From Notospermus geniculatus (taxonomy: Eukaryota > Nemertea > Pilidiophora > Heteronemertea > Lineidae): a DNA stretch of 64,000 nt. Both the position numbers and the translations under genes were made by a program. The stretch's first letter is position 1. The number at the start of each line of letters is the position of its first letter. The stretch is from the NCBI GenBank assembly GCA_002633025.1, contig NMRB01001075.1, positions 119,674 through 183,673 of the forward strand, in the 5' to 3' direction. Positions 32,993-44,900 of the stretch are shown in pieces. Below the pieces are notes generated by a model, which did not search any database, was not told the origin of the DNA, and saw nothing but the letters and a program-made list of their open reading frames with translations.

Positions 32993-33737
32993 GTGTTATT
33001 CACCATCCTCGAGACATGTCCAGATGAGACGACTCTCCTTCAGACAGAGTCGAAATGGATGTGGACCCTTAAAACCATCACCCCCTCAGGTCTTAACACA
33101 AGGCCCTGAGACCCCGATTTGGCATTTGTGTTCTTCCTTTTCTCTCACCCTGGTAGGCCTATTTCGTTTTGGTTTTCCAGTTGCGGAGGGCACTGTGGCT
33201 CCCCTTCTGGTCTAGGCCTTGTTTTTTTCCCTCCCTTCCCCCTTTTTTTGCTCTAATCCTCCTCCCCTTATTCTTTTCATTGCTCAGTGATTTGCATTAT
33301 CCATTCTGTTTTTTTCCTACAAATCTGGAAGTTGACTTCCTTCATATTCCTTTACCTTTGTGCATCTTTTCGCTTTGTGCTTGTTACGTATTACACAAGT
33401 CATATTTATTAATTTATAAACTTTCTTTCAGCCAAATGAAGCTCTGCGCCAGTTACCTACACTCTGCTTGTGGTCAGACTGAGAGGCCCTGCAGTTATTC
33501 AACCCTTCTTTTCAGCTGAATTAGTTTCTCCTTAATTGTCCAGCGGCCACCTTTGGGGCTTGGTCGCTATTCTTTCCTTAATTGCTTGTTTGTCCTGTCT
33601 TCACAGGCTATGTAGTTCTACATTCGGGTTTCAGCTCAGTCTTGTCTAGAGTTTCAGATTGTAAAGTTCCACTTGAAAAAGACCCCGGTTGGGGTCGAAA
33701 ATTCGTGAATTCTGGAGATTGACTTCTTGTTCATTAT
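32993..33737 (+). mobile_element. Retroposed element with 13-bp duplication
   Basis: TACTACTATACAC flanks the insert on both sides (32980-32992, 33738-33750), and the array copies at 21630 and 27000 lack it. The long variable-type duplication and absence of inverted ends suggest insertion by a retroelement. The 3' end carries the hairpin module GACCCCGGTTGGGGTCGAAA (33683-33702). No long frame is present. Confidence 0.72.
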
Positions 33738-33820
33738 TACTACTATACACCAATGTTTTATCGGACGTAGGCCTTATATCGTATTATTCGCCCGAAACTT
33801 CCCAGTCTCGTTCAACTCAT

Positions 33821-36800
33821 TCAACTCGCATGAAACAGGTTGAAGCAGAGAAAATCTTTGACCCGGGTCGGAACAGGCAAACTCTCAATCAGATTGTTGA
33901 TTCCGTACAAAGAAGAAGGAGGGAGCCTCTTTCGCTTCTTTCCCGCAAATTTTCTCCAGAAGTCACCAATTCTCCTCGATAGGTGGCGTTTCCGGCGTTG
34001 TTCCTGCTGTCTCTGGAGATTTTGTCGCAAGACGCAGCGAATCTTTAGCCGGCATATATCTTGTAGTGTGGGTAACTGGAGAATTGATTCACGGACCTCC
34101 GCCAGGAGGACGTCACCGTCTTCAAATCGAGAGCAGAGTTTTTCGATCACGGTTTCACTGAAGCGATAGCCGCACGAGGCGAGCATGCGCAGTGTCTCCA
34201 TGTCACGGTTACGCAACAATGACTTCAGAAACGCGTCACCTAAACCGTTGTAAATATCAATTCCCGTCATCATGAGAAAGCGCGAAACTTTCTTCCTCGG
34301 GTCAAACATACGCTCTATTTCATACACTTGCGATATCTCACATCCCATGTTCGTAAAGAAATGTTCTGTACGACATCCCGCGTTGATTAAACTCATCAGA
34401 ATCGAGATGACGTCATCAGCGCGGTTCAACCCGTATAGTCTGGACGCAAAACGAAAAAGTGGGAAATTTTGTATAACAGCAATTTTTTTGCATTTTTTAT
34501 ATCTCCAAATGACAGAGTTTCAGAATCCGGCGGGTGCCACTCTGGCACCCTTGAGCGTTTTGAGAAAATCCCGTTTGAATTTTTCGAACTGACTTTATCA
34601 TTGGACGTCAGCTGACGCAACGACTGAGCTTTGTACAGGGGAATGGAACCCGATGTACAGCTAACTTTTAAACGGTGGGATTTACACCCCGTAAATGTAT
34701 TACCAACAGATAGAAACATGGTGCCTCAGAAGCAGACCAGCATGTTTTTAATTGTTTTCAGTAGTTATGTAATAGCGAAATGGCTTTTTCATGTAAATTA
34801 ACACAAAATTGGTGAAAATACATAAAAATTCCGTTTCCAATTACGTTACTACGTAAAAACTACCAAAAACTTGCTTATTTGGTTACGAGGCCCCAGGTTT
34901 CTATCTCTTGATAATACATTTATAGGGTGTAAATCCCACCGTTTAAAAGTTAGCTGTACATCGGGTTCCATTCCCCTGTACAAATCTCAGTCGTTGCGTC
35001 AGCTGACGTCTAATGTTAAAGTCAGTTCCAAAAAACTCTGTCATTTGGAGATATAAAAAATGCAAAAAAATTGCTGTTATACAAAAAGTGCCACTTCTCA
35101 GAAAATCGGGGTTTTGCGTCCGGACTAGTACATGTACCTCCTCCGTCGTTTGGAATATAAACACCGGATGTAAGAACGGATAACAACCTCAAAGAATGGA
35201 AGAGGAGAATCGCGGATGATCGAGCCTACGCATGCGCCGTGTTTGACGAATAATTGGACAAGTTTGGGGGGCCCACACCTTAACTTGCAGGCAACGTACA
35301 GAAGCTGGTCGACATTTTCGAGAAAATCTCTCTCACTGTCAGTCTTAGCAGCATGTTCCAAAAGACGTTCCACAATTTCGACGTGCCCTCTTTTGGTCGC
35401 GATCTCTATCGGTGACATCCTCTCCCGGTCATGAGGATTCGTGCACAAATGACAGCCAGCGGCCAGGAGTGCTTCCACAATTTTGACATCACCACGTTCG
35501 CAGGCGTAGTGGATTGGGGCGAACTGATTTACATGACGTTCTAAGCTATTGACGTCGGCGCCATTTTGAATCAAGGTCAAGGCCATGTCGGTGTGACCTC
35601 CTCCACAAGCAAAGTGCAGTGGGGAAAATCCACGAGTCAGTTTCTCGCGCCCGTTCACCTTAGCACCATGTCGGAGAAGAAGGTCAAACAGTTCCTTATC
35701 ACCCTTTTGACAAGCTTTATGCAGCAGCGTTGTGCGGAAGTCGACCTTCACGCCCACATCCAACAGGAAAGCAATAATATTTATGTCATCCGCCATAACG
35801 ATAGCGCTAGCTGTGTTATCATCATCTAGAAGCTTCGGGTCAAAACTGACCAACAGTTCCACAATTTTGAAGTGGTTGTTTTCACATGCATAGTGGAGGG
35901 GTGTGCGGTGGCTCATATCACCAATAGTAACGTCAATATTCTCAGTGGCCAGGAGTGCGTCCACAATTTTGACATCACCACTTCCGCAGGCGTAGTGGAG
36001 TGAGGCGCAGCCAGTTCCTCCTTCTACGCTTTTGACGTCGGCGCCATTTTGTATCAGGGTCAAGGCCATATCGGTGTGACCTTGTTGACAAGCAATGTGA
36101 AGTGGAGTCATTAAGTAAGTTCCTTCATTTCCCCCGTTCACCTCAGCACCCTTCAAAAGGACATAATCAAACAATTCTTTGTCATCCTTTTCACAAGCTT
36201 TATGGAGCAGCGTTCTCCCGGACCACAAATACTTACAATTCACACTCACGCCCGCATCCAACAGGAAAGCAATGATATTTACGTCACTCGTCAAATGGAT
36301 AGCTCTGTTGTCACCATCTAAACGCTGGGGGTCAAATTTTGCCAACAGTTCCACAATTTTCAAGTTGTTCATTCCGCAAGCCAGTTGGAGGGGTGTCAGG
36401 TGATTGCTGTCTGGTGGGGAGTATTGAGCAATATTTATGTCAACACTCTTAGTATAAGTCAGTAAACGATTGACAACGTCTTCGTGGTTCTCCTCAACGG
36501 CGTAATGTAACGCCGTGCGCCCCCAATCGTCAGTTTCGTTGATATTCGCGCCCATTTCAAGGCACAACTGGACGCACCTCAGGTGACCAGCACGTGCTGC
36601 AACATGGAGTGGCCTTCTCCCTCTCGTATCGGGGGCATTAACGCTCTTCCCCTGCGCTAGACAACTTCGGAACCAGTCAGCTTCATTTAGAAGGCAAGCA
36701 AGATGAATCGCCTGTAGGCCTACCTTCGCATGGTTCTCGAACTGACAAAGCTTCGCTCCATTATCAAGCAAAATCCTTGCGATGTTCCCTTGGTTGTTGT

Positions 36801-37251
36801 CGTAGGCAACACGGAGGTGTGATAGGCAAGGCCCATCGACACCTGCGTCGTTATCTAGAAGCAAACGAACTACATGTATATCCGAAGCCCCCGCTGTACA
36901 TGCCCAGTAAAGCGGGTCGAAGTCTTCATCATTTAAATTCACCCGGGCGCCATGTTCGATAAGGGTGTACGCCGCCTCGTATTGGCCAGCTGCGCATGCG
37001 CGATCAAGCGGCGTCATCTTGCTCTGATCACGTGATTCGATAAAAGAACCATGGGTAAGCAGCAGATTGAGGATGTCTATTTGACCTTGGGCTGCAGCTG
37101 CGTGGAGAACAGTTCCACTCCTGAGGTCCCTGGTCCGAGGGATTTTCTGATCCGCGTTGGCACCCATTCGGAGAAGTTCGGCTGCTCTCGTAGAGTCTCC
37201 TCCCAAACAGGCATCGACAAACTCGTTCTCGATGTTGGTTCCTTCTGCCAT
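33821..37251 (-). pseudogene. Ankyrin/SOCS-box gene split by transposon
   Basis: The 5' part (35125-37251, 708 residues from MAEGTNIENEFV) holds the ankyrin units. The 3' part (33821-34429) holds DDVISILMSL..., LPTLQDICRLKIRCVL and SLPVPTRVKDFLCF. A 692-bp inverted-repeat element at 34436-35127 separates them. Taking the element and one copy of its 3-bp duplication away would leave the two parts in one frame, so the insertion is the only visible lesion. The transcript would stop a few codons into the transposon, losing the SOCS-box-like end and leaving ankyrin repeats alone, unless the element is spliced out. Confidence 0.88.
34436..35127. mobile_element. Inverted-repeat transposon inside ankyrin gene
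   Basis: Ends TAGTCTGGACGCAAAAC / GTTTTGCGTCCGGACTA, with arms of about 280 bp (shared words ATATCTCCAAATGACAGAGT, GTCAGCTGACG, AATCCCACCGTTTAAAAGTT in opposite orientation). GTA is duplicated at both sides (34433-34435, 35128-35130). No transposase. The arms differ by several small gaps, so it is not brand new. Confidence 0.9.
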
Positions 37252-38833
37252 TGTCTATCAATCGTCGGGAAGCAAGTTTTGCTCGGAATCACGGTGGAGT
37301 ATTTTGGTGTGTATTCCTACCTTGAACAAGACTAATGACGAAATTTGAATTGCAAAAGGTTCGTCTGAAAATACAGAAAAATGAAGGTCGTATCAGACGC
37401 CTATTCTATGCCTACAAATTGAATGATTCTTGCTCGCTAGTAGGCCTTGCCGACATGAACAAATTCATTCCAATGCCATGGTATGCCTCGGTGAAGATAG
37501 GCCTATCATCAGGTCACAGCCAGACGGCGCACAACGAACTGAAGCAACTGGGTGTTCTCAACTGATTTCTAGCCAACAGGAGCACTGTCAACCACGCTCA
37601 TTGCCAAAAGATGGCAGCAAAGTTCTAGGGAACCAACACAAAAGAAAATTCTCCTAATAGGTGCTCAACCAAGCTTGAATGGGTGTTAAGCTAGGCATTG
37701 AATTGGGCCGTGGCGGCACCTATTGTTCAACTGAGTGACTGCGCCTATGCACGTGTCTATTTGACCTGAATAGAATCAACGCATAGAGCTTCCGCACCCG
37801 TGCATATCGATCAGTTCTCTATCGACAATTCAAATCAGGTCACCAGTATTCTCTCAACATTCCCACAACCCACCGAGGTGGAAAGAGGCGACGGACAGGA
37901 GAAAAAAATAAGCCCACCACCAAATTCAAGCTGAGATACCAAAAACTCTTTCTATTCTACTATCGCTGTGAAGGCAGTCCTACTCGAGAGAAGTGAATGT
38001 AGCCTACTCATCGGAATCTTTACTCAGTGGTGACTGTAGGCGTGCATTTTAAAAGCCTCATCAAGAGAAACCATCTACTGCGCAGTTACGAAATGGCGCC
38101 ACTTACCACGCGGAAGTTTGTCCGCCATTTTGACTAAGAGCTGCTGGCATTCCGAAAGCTGCACATTCGTTTGAATCCACATCCGGCAGTTGCTTGGTGA
38201 TAGAATCGTTTTGGTGGTGTTCATGAATACACACCCGTTGAGAATGCATCGGTGTAAGGGATGTCTTCATAAGCAGAATGGTTTCCGCAGCTCTGTCGAT
38301 ATCCCAGTCAAAACAGGAATGATAGGCCTATTGACTGATCGGCCTATTGACGTCATTTCCCCAAGTCGCCTTTGTTAAGATCGAATAGAACAGAATAGAA
38401 AAGAATATTTATTTTTCTCACATAAAAACTTAACACAAATGGCAAGAACAGCAGGTGTAATGAAATCTAATGTTCCCGATACCAGATGTCCGCTTGTTTT
38501 GTACAGGGGACATCTCGTGACAGAAGTTCCTGTCTGTTAGTGTCAGGCCTATTGTAGCTGCCGCTTATTCCGTCAGAATCCTTTGTTGGGGGACATCTCT
38601 TATCGGGGTACATGACATTCTACTACACCGGTTTACGAATCTTCTAAACCGGATGACGTTCCTTTACGTGAGAGTTTTCTCGGGCACGCTGACTCCCTGC
38701 GGGCAACCTCGCCCTATTGGATTCTTTGACGCTGAGAAGTGCGTTCACTTTTTTTGCGATCAAAGTTTTCCTCATGTACCCACTTTGATAGAGCAATAGT
38801 TCCTACCTGAAGGGAGGTTAAGCGGACCCATCG

Positions 38834-39425
38834 GGCGTATTCGAATCCCAACACTCGTGTTGATATTAGAGAGATTTCGCAAGACCCCCGAAACGCTGAC
38901 GCGAACGCCTATCCTATTGTTGGGTGCTCATTTCGTGGCATCGAACAATGGGATTGGCGTTCGCGTTGGCGTTTCGGGGGCTTTGCGAAAACTCGATATG
39001 GCACGAGTGCGAGTCTCGAACGTCGAGAACTAACACGGGAACGGCGTTCGCAAACAAAATTTTCACTCCCCACTTTGGAGGGTGAAACGGAGAACACCGA
39101 GAACAAAGATGGCGACCAATGTCATTTACGACGAAATGTCGTAAGTTAATTTCGATAAAACTTTGTGTCTTCCTTGAATATGGGATGTTCCTGCCGGCAG
39201 TAATGTAATTTGTAATGTGGGTTAACCCGTGGATATAGTCACGATGGGGAAAAATGACATTTCCTGCAAAAAAATCTCATTTTGCACAGGGACACAGCCC
39301 GCAGCATTACATCCGCCATGTTTAGCAACGACACCCGATACCTGGCGACACGCACTTCCTTCTTCGGGACCTCAACAGGCGAACACTGCTCCTGGGTCAC
39401 TCGAGAACAGGGATTCGAATACGCC
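38834..39425. mobile_element. Inverted-repeat element with CATCG duplication
   Basis: Ends GGCGTATTCGAATCCC / GGGATTCGAATACGCC; CATCG flanks both sides. The corresponding site near 26840 is uninterrupted. A family B relative (about 38880-38995, GCGTTTCGGGGGCTTTGCG) is nested inside. Confidence 0.85.
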
Positions 39426-39440
39426 CATCGTATAGTATAC

Positions 39441-39530
39441 AGACGAAGTTTAGTATGACCGCCAGGCTACCAGCAGACCACGATGACGACAACGACGATC
39501 ACGATATAGTCATTGTTGAGTTCGTGTCGG
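39441..39530 (-). pseudogene. Fossil receptor membrane exon, copy 3
   Basis: Minus strand: GTCGTTGTCGTCATCGTGGT and CTTCGTCTG align with the receptor membrane exon and with the copies at 26860 and 32850. It is separated from its donor-side remnant (about 38790-38808) by the 38834-39425 transposon. Frame broken. Confidence 0.65.
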
Positions 39531-39629
39531 TTGAGACTGAGAGGCGGGCTTCTGAGCTGAGTCACAAAAATTGCATGCAATATAGTACACCAATGTTTTA
39601 TCGGGCGTTCCCAGTTTCGTTCAACACAT

Positions 39630-41876
39630 TCAACTTGCATCAAACAGGTTGAAGCAGAGAAAATCTTTGACCCGGGTCGGAACAGGCAAACTCTCAATCA
39701 GATTGTTGATTCCGTATAGAGGGAGCCTCTTTCGCTTCTTTCCCGCAAATTTTCTCCAGAAGTCACCAATTCTCCTCGATAGGTGGCGTTTCCGGCGTTG
39801 TTCCTGCTGTCTGTGGAGATTTTGTCGCAAGACGCAGCGAATCTTTAGCCGGCATATATCTTGTAGTGTGGGTAACTGGAGAATTGATTCTCGGACCTCC
39901 GCCAGGAGGACGTCACCGTCTTCAAATCGTGAGCAGAGGTCCTCGATCAGGGTTTCACTGAAGCGGTAGCCGCACGAAGCGAGCATGCGCAGTGTCTCCA
40001 TGTCACTATCACGCAACAATGACATCAGATACGCGTCACCTAAACTGTTGAAAATATCAATTCCCGTCATCATGAGAAAGCGCGAGACCCTCTTCCTCGG
40101 GTCGAACAAACGCTCTATTTCATACACCTGCGATATCTCATGCCCCATGTTCGTAAAGAAATGTTCTATACGACATCCCGCGTTGATTAAATTCATCAGA
40201 ATGGAGATGACGTCATTAGCGCTGGCACCCCGGTCCCCGTTTTCTAAACACCGGGTGTACGAATGGATAACAACGTCAAAGAGTTGAAGGCGGGATTCGC
40301 GGAAGGAAACGTCCACGCATGCGCCGTTCTTGATGAATAATTGGACAAGTTTTGGGTGTCTTTGCTCGCATGCAATATACAAAGGCTGCTGGATTTTTGT
40401 GATGAAATCTCTTTCATCGTCTGTCTTAGCAGCTTGTTCCAAAAGACGTTCCACAATTTCGACATACCCTTTTTTGGTCGCGACCTCTATCGGTGGCATC
40501 CATCCCTCCTGCTCACTAGGATCACCGTACAAATGACAGCCAAGAGCCAGGAGTGCTTCCACAATTTTGATATTGCCAGTTTCGCAGGCGAAATGTATGG
40601 GGGAAAAGCTATTTCGTAGTTCTTGGCTATTGACATCGGCGCCATTTTGAATCAAGGTCAAGGCCATATCGGTGTGACCTTCTCGACAAGCAATGTGCAG
40701 TGGGGACAATCCGGTTAGTTTCTCTGGCGCGTTTACCTTAGCACCGCATCGAAGAAGAAGGTCAAATAAATCCGCATCACCCTTTCGACAAGCTTTATGC
40801 AGTAGTGTTCCACTCTCAAAGTCCTTACAATTCACCCTCACGCCCGCATTCAACAGGAAAGCAATGATATTGTTGTCTTTGGTCACAAAGATGGCCGTGC
40901 TGTCAATATCTAAAAGCTCAGGGTCAAAGTTCACCAACAGTTCCACAATTTTGAAATTGTTGTTGTTACATGCGAGGCGGAGGGGTGTGCAGTCGTCTCC
41001 ATCAGCAACGGTAACGAGGATACTCTTGGTATAACTCAGTAAATGCGCGACAACGTCTTCGTGGTTTTCCTCAACGGCGTAATGTAACGCCGAGCGCCCT
41101 CTTTTATCAGTCTTGTTGAACTTCGCTTTTCTTTCAAGGCACAACTGGACGCAGATCACGTGACCAGCACGTGCTGCAATATGGAGTGGGGTCCTCCCCT
41201 CCTCATCGCGGACATTAATTTTGTCGCCCACCGCCAGGCAAGTGAGGATCCAATCAGGTTCATTCAGAAGGCAAGCAAGATGAATCGACCTTGTCCCCAA
41301 CGGCCCAAACCTCGCTCCATTGTCAAGCAAAATCCCCGCGACATCCCCTCGGTTATTGTCGTAGGCGATATAGAGGGGAGATTTCCCGCTATTCAAAAAC
41401 TCGTCCAAATCACTTTCGAAAAGGCCCCCGTCATCGTTTGAGCCATCCCCACCAATCACAGAATTCACATCTGCGTTGTGATCTAGAAGCAGACGAACTA
41501 TTTCCGAAGCCCCCGCTTCACACGCCAAGTGAAGAGGGCTGCCGGACGAAAAATCATTGAAATTCACCCGGGCGCCATGTTTGATTAGAATGTCCGCCGC
41601 CTCGTATTGGCCAGCTGCGCATGCGCGATGGAGCGGCGTCTGGATATTTTGATCACGTGATTCGATAAAAGAACCATGAGAAAGCAACAGATTGAGGATG
41701 TCTGTTTGACCTTGGGCTGCAGCTGCGTGGAGAACAGTTCCACTCCTATGGTCCCTGGTCCGAGGGATTCGCTGACCCGCGTCGGCACCCATTCGGAGAA
41801 GTTCGGCTGCTCTCGTAGAGTCTCCTGCCAAACAGGCCTTGACAAACTCGTTCTCGATGTCGGTTCCTTCTGCCAT
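39630..41876 (-). CDS. Ankyrin-repeat SOCS-box-like protein 3
   Basis: A single-exon 748-residue frame starting MAEGTDIENEFV. About a dozen ankyrin units (residues about 10-540) include an acidic insert (DDGGLFESDLDEF). The linker region with RFLMMTGIDIFNSLGDA follows, then LPTLQDICRLKIRCVL from residue 668 and SLPVPTRVKDFLCFNLFDAS at the end. Predicted role as in the other array members: binding a substrate through ankyrin repeats and elongin B/C through the BC box. Its C-terminal third is nearly identical to the split gene's 3' part, suggesting recent duplication or gene conversion. Confidence 0.88.
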   Translation of the reverse strand: MAEGTDIENEFVKACLAGDSTRAAELLRMGADAGQRIPRTRDHRSGTVLHAAAAQGQTDILNLLLSHGSFIESRDQNIQTPLHRACAAGQYEAADILIKHGARVNFNDFSSGSPLHLACEAGASEIVRLLLDHNADVNSVIGGDGSNDDGGLFESDLDEFLNSGKSPLYIAYDNNRGDVAGILLDNGARFGPLGTRSIHLACLLNEPDWILTCLAVGDKINVRDEEGRTPLHIAARAGHVICVQLCLERKAKFNKTDKRGRSALHYAVEENHEDVVAHLLSYTKSILVTVADGDDCTPLRLACNNNNFKIVELLVNFDPELLDIDSTAIFVTKDNNIIAFLLNAGVRVNCKDFESGTLLHKACRKGDADLFDLLLRCGAKVNAPEKLTGLSPLHIACREGHTDMALTLIQNGADVNSQELRNSFSPIHFACETGNIKIVEALLALGCHLYGDPSEQEGWMPPIEVATKKGYVEIVERLLEQAAKTDDERDFITKIQQPLYIACEQRHPKLVQLFIKNGACVDVSFRESRLQLFDVVIHSYTRCLENGDRGASANDVISILMNLINAGCRIEHFFTNMGHEISQVYEIERLFDPRKRVSRFLMMTGIDIFNSLGDAYLMSLLRDSDMETLRMLASCGYRFSETLIEDLCSRFEDGDVLLAEVRESILQLPTLQDICRLKIRCVLRQNLHRQQEQRRKRHLSRRIGDFWRKFAGKKRKRLPLYGINNLIESLPVPTRVKDFLCFNLFDAS

Positions 41877-43275
41877 TGCCTATCAGTCGTCAGGAAGCAA
41901 GTTTTGCTCGGAATCAGGGTGGAGTATCGCAGAGAGATTCCTAGGCCTACTTAAGGCTCCAAACACAATCTGCTTGGCAAGGGTCGGCTGAAATAGACAA
42001 AAAGTGGTGAGAGGCGTCAACTCTTGCTCCCAAGGACTTAACAGTAGGCCTAATTATCTTTTTATGCTGCCTCGCTGAAGATAGGCCTAAAACAAGTTCG
42101 TGCGAATTCTCAAATGCAGCTCAAGTTTATAGGCTTACAATACAATGCACGAGTCTGAACTGAATAGTAGACTCGTGCATAGTCGCTCTCCGAACCTGTG
42201 CACCCACACGAGACCTATACTCGATCAGTCAAGTGAGTATATGAATAAAAGCGAGCAAATGCTTTTACTTCACATTTGTAGGCCTACAGCATATAGCGCA
42301 GTGCATTGTAGGCCTACTGCAAAATCCAAGTAAAAGCATTTACTAGTCTTTTTATTCATACCGGGTATTTTTGATATGACCCACTATGTCATCAAATATT
42401 TCTGATGTCATGTATGTCGGAAATGTCTAGGCCTATTGGAAATTCGAATCAGGTCAGCATATGTTCGTCTGTGAGACTCTCAATGGAAATAGGCCTGTTG
42501 GAGAAGAATATATAGACCTAGGCCTACGGCACAATCCAATTGCTTATGAATCCAACTACACATGAGTGTGTTACATGAATGTAGGCCTACTTCAAAAACC
42601 GTCCAAACGACCTGAAGAAATTCCCGCCATTATCGGCTTTTTACTTATCGAGTGAGTGAGACTGCCGCTATTCTACTGTCGCTTGTGGCAGTCCTGCTCA
42701 AACGAAGTGAATGTGGCCTGCACATCCAAATCTGTACTCAATGGTGACTATAGGCGTGTCTTCCAAAAGCTTAAAGAGCCACCGTCTACCACGAAATTAC
42801 ACCACTTACCCGCGTAGAAGTATGCCCGCCATTTTGTCTGAGAGCTACCCGCACTCGACAGCCGCCCATTCGTATAAATCACATCGGCTGTTGCTAGGTG
42901 ATAGAACCGTTATGGCGGTGCTCACGAATAGCACACCCGTTGAAAATACATCGGTGTAATGGTTACCGCAGTGGATCGATATTCCAGGCAAGACACACTG
43001 GCAACAGCGGCCGGTATCGACGTCATAATTTTCTACAAGTCGCTTTTTGGAAGACAAGCGGTGGATATGCCGCGCCGTCTGGTGGTGTTGAGATGCGTTC
43101 TCTTGCACAAGTTGTTCCCTATCATCCTCTGGGGGACTCAGTCGAGAACACGCCGCTTGTGTCACTGGTCAAGGCACAAGCAGTAAGGAAAGAGTGGCGA
43201 CTTGTTCATTGAGGTCACGAGAAAATTTTCACGTGGAGCGCCACCTAAAAGCCTAGCGTACATCAGCCTTGCGAC

Positions 43276-43537
43276 TAGTTTGGTTCCCGAACTAACCGCT
43301 AGGCGCAGAAGAGTTCGGTATCGGCCTCGTTTGACCTTGACCCCACACACGAAATTCTGTGTGTCTGACGTCACAGAGGATAGGCTGGTTCCCAGTCGAG
43401 CTAATGTTGGGATCACGAACTAGTCTATCCTCTGTGACGTCAGACACACAGAATTTCGTGTGTGGGGTCAAGGACAAACGAGGCCGATACCGAACCGAAC
43501 TCTTCTGCGCCTAGCGGTGAGTTCGGGAACCAAACTA
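43276..43537. mobile_element. Long-arm hairpin element, copy a
   Basis: Arms of about 110 bp (TAGTTTGGTTCCCGAACT ... and complement) around a loop of about 40 bp; CCTTGCGAC is duplicated exactly on both sides (43267-43275, 43538-43546). A 9-bp duplication suggests Mutator-type mobilisation. It was copied with the segment to 44639-44900. Confidence 0.9.
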
Positions 43538-43788
43538 CCTTGCGACTGGAAGCAACTACTGCCAACGGCGTTTCCGGCAACGGTTGGCGACTAGCTGGAA
43601 CCAGAAGCACTGATCAGATGCTCAAACAAGCCAATGTATGCGCATCGACAACGCTGCCGACTCTTGCTGCTAGTTCCAGCCAGTTGCAAGGCCGATGAAC
43701 GTCCAAGCTTGAAGGAAATTAGTAAATCGCGATGATTATTCAACCAGAACAACAATCTCACTCCAACGGCCGACACCATGAGTTAATA

Positions 43789-43936
43789 GGGAGTTTAAGA
43801 AATCAAACGATAAACGTTAACTTTACAACAACGTTATTTTTCATACTGCGAATTCACCAAATTATATATTGCATTTTCGGTACAAAAAATAACGTTGTCG
43901 TAAAGTTAACGTTTATCGTTTGATTTCTAAACTCCC
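43789..43936. mobile_element. MITE family A, copy 4
   Basis: Ends GGGAGTTTAAGAAATC / GATTTCTAAACTCCC with TA flanks. The same place in unit b (about 45143) reads straight through, giving an empty site. Confidence 0.92.
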
Positions 43937-44638
43937 TATTGAGTTTGTTGCAGCGTTTTCCGAGCTGCTTCAGAAAATTGGTGGTCAAATCTCAAATGAA
44001 TCAGGTAGATACCTTGGAGCGTAGCCAGAATTGCACTCTCGACCCAGGTACAAAAATCAGTACTTCCTGCAGTAAACTCACCCTAGGTGTGTCATTGGTG
44101 ACCAGGTTGATATCGTCTGCTGAATGGAGTAAAATGTTTGTAAACAATAGTCTTGGCGGGAGTTGGTCTTAAATGAACAAGTTGTTCCCGGGATACAACG
44201 ACAGCCGCCCATTCGTATAAATCACATCGGCTGTTGCTAGGTGATAGAACCGTTATGGCGGTGCTCACGAATAGCACACCCGTTGAAAATGCATCGATGT
44301 AAGCGATGTCTTCATAAGCGGAATGGTTACCGCAGTGGATCGATATTCCAGGCAAGACACACTGGCAACAGCGGCCGGTATCGACGTCATAATTTTCTAC
44401 AAGTCGCTTTTTGGAAGACAAGGGGTGGATATACCGCGCCGTCTGGTGGTGTTGAGATGCGTTCTCTTGCACAAGCTGTTCCCTATCATCCTCTGGGGGA
44501 CTCAGTCGAGAACACGCCGTTTGTGTCACTGGTCAAGGCACAAGCAGTAAGGAAAGAGTGGCGACTTGTTCATTGAGGTCACGAGAAAATTTTCACGTGG
44601 AGCGCCACCTAAAGCCTAGCGTACATCAGCCTTGCGAC

Positions 44639-44900
44639 TAGTTTGGTTCCCGAACTAACCGCTAGGCGCAGAAGAGTTCGGTATCGGCCTCGTTTGACCT
44701 TGACCCCACACACGAAATTCTGTGTGTCTGACGTCACAGAGGATAGGCTGGATCCCAGTCGAGCTAATGTTGGGATCACGAACTAGTCTATCCTCTGTGA
44801 CGTCAGACACACAGAATTTCGTGTGTGGGGTCAAGGTCAAACGAGGCCGATACCGAACCGAACTCTTCTGCGCCTAGCGGTGAGTTCGGGAACCAAACTA
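44639..44900. mobile_element. Long-arm hairpin element, copy b
   Basis: Duplicate of 43276-43537, including both CCTTGCGAC flanks (44630-44638, 44901-44909). Confidence 0.9.

Noticed and set aside
44092-44529. A 145-residue minus-strand frame in duplicated unit b
   Set aside because: The unit a copy is disrupted, the sequence overlaps array flank DNA and no domain or splice signal supports it.
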